Source of the DNA: Psychrobacter sp.
GTDB lineage: Bacteria; Pseudomonadota; Gammaproteobacteria; Pseudomonadales; Moraxellaceae
Length of the DNA stretch: 32,882 bases
Direction: 5' to 3'
Assembly (NCBI GenBank): GCA_029267175.1
Contig: JARIDJ010000094.1
Location: 1-32,882 of the forward strand
A model generated the notes under the pieces. It was not told the DNA's origin and did not search any database. It saw nothing but the letters and a program-made list of their open reading frames with translations. Made by a program: the position numbers and the translations under genes. The first letter of the stretch is position 1. Each line of letters opens with the position of its first letter. Below are positions 32,593 to 32,882 of this stretch, piece by piece.

Positions 32593-32882
32593 ACTATGTA
32601 GAGATAGTCTGTTACAAACACTAAATATTTAGAGTATAGTTATTAAGTCATTGGTTAGTACTGATGGACCCGTTATTTTATTTTATGATGTTTTAAAACA
32701 TTAGCTTATGATATTTTAAGTCATTATAAAGTGATAAAACTGCTATATTATAACAACCAATACGGCAAAAGGAATTGCACCGCAGCTTACTAGCTTCTTC
32801 AAATATTTACCTAGAGGTATTAATGGAGTGAGTAAGTAAGATTAGCGGGTAAACACAGACAACTAATATCCATACTCAGTAG

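Larger units (their letters stand above)
32242..32882. other. AT-rich intergenic region at the right window end
   Basis: A 641-bp gap with no credible gene inside the window. It holds the lemA promoter-like site, a 9-bp inverted repeat (32520-32544), an exact TTGACA (32565-32570) on the plus strand, and the 12-bp palindrome CTAAATATTTAG (32621-32632). These suggest the regulated upstream region of a plus-strand gene beginning after the window. Confidence 0.5.

Overview
The window reads as a chromosomal segment from a member of the Moraxellaceae, most likely Psychrobacter. This rests on the run trpF-trpB-trpA-accD-folC-(LysM/SPOR protein), on the protein character (low-to-moderate GC, N/Q/D-rich proteins, DUF1853 and DUF4230 genes) and on a gammaproteobacterial set of housekeeping genes. 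I could not run a database search, so the genus is an inference.

Bases 1 to about 4250 are accessory. They hold the 3' part of a large DUF927/primase-helicase-like gene, cut by the window edge. The gene ends in a dense array of 13 TGGGACA/TGTCCCA words that runs past its stop codon, followed by a strong terminator. After that come about 1.7 kb with almost no coding capacity but several families of short direct and inverted repeats. A 17-bp sequence identical in form to the 3' end of a tRNA-Pro gene (including CCA) marks the probable right attachment site. I read this as the right arm of an element integrated in a tRNA-Pro gene, with the intact tRNA and probably the integrase left of the window. 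The repeat-rich DNA is a candidate replication origin or packaging region.

Bases 4250 to 10760 hold ydhR, a DUF1853 gene, an outer-membrane protein, a large lipoprotein, a DUF2726 protein and a LysM-SPOR cell-envelope protein. Bases 11000 to 16850 hold folC, accD, trpA, trpB and trpF, all on the minus strand. A MITE-like palindromic repeat sits between accD and folC, and a terminator-like hairpin sits between trpB and trpA. A photolyase gene is divergent from trpF.

Bases 18700 to 25800 hold two related membrane proteins (a DUF4230 protein and a short protein matching only its N-terminal part), proS, queF convergent with proS across a 19-bp-stem terminator, a YadGH-type ABC exporter, and a cytochrome c5-like protein. 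Then follow tRNA-Arg(CCG), a YceI protein, a small membrane protein resembling a worn-down DUF2726 domain, a sirtuin and an adenine/adenosine deaminase. A LemA / TPM-domain / TPM-domain gene group comes last. The final 640 bases are AT-rich and carry inverted repeats and a promoter-like site that probably serve a gene beyond the window.

The strongest candidates for something new are the element's non-coding repeat region with its TGGGACA array, and the short palindromic mobile-like repeat upstream of folC.
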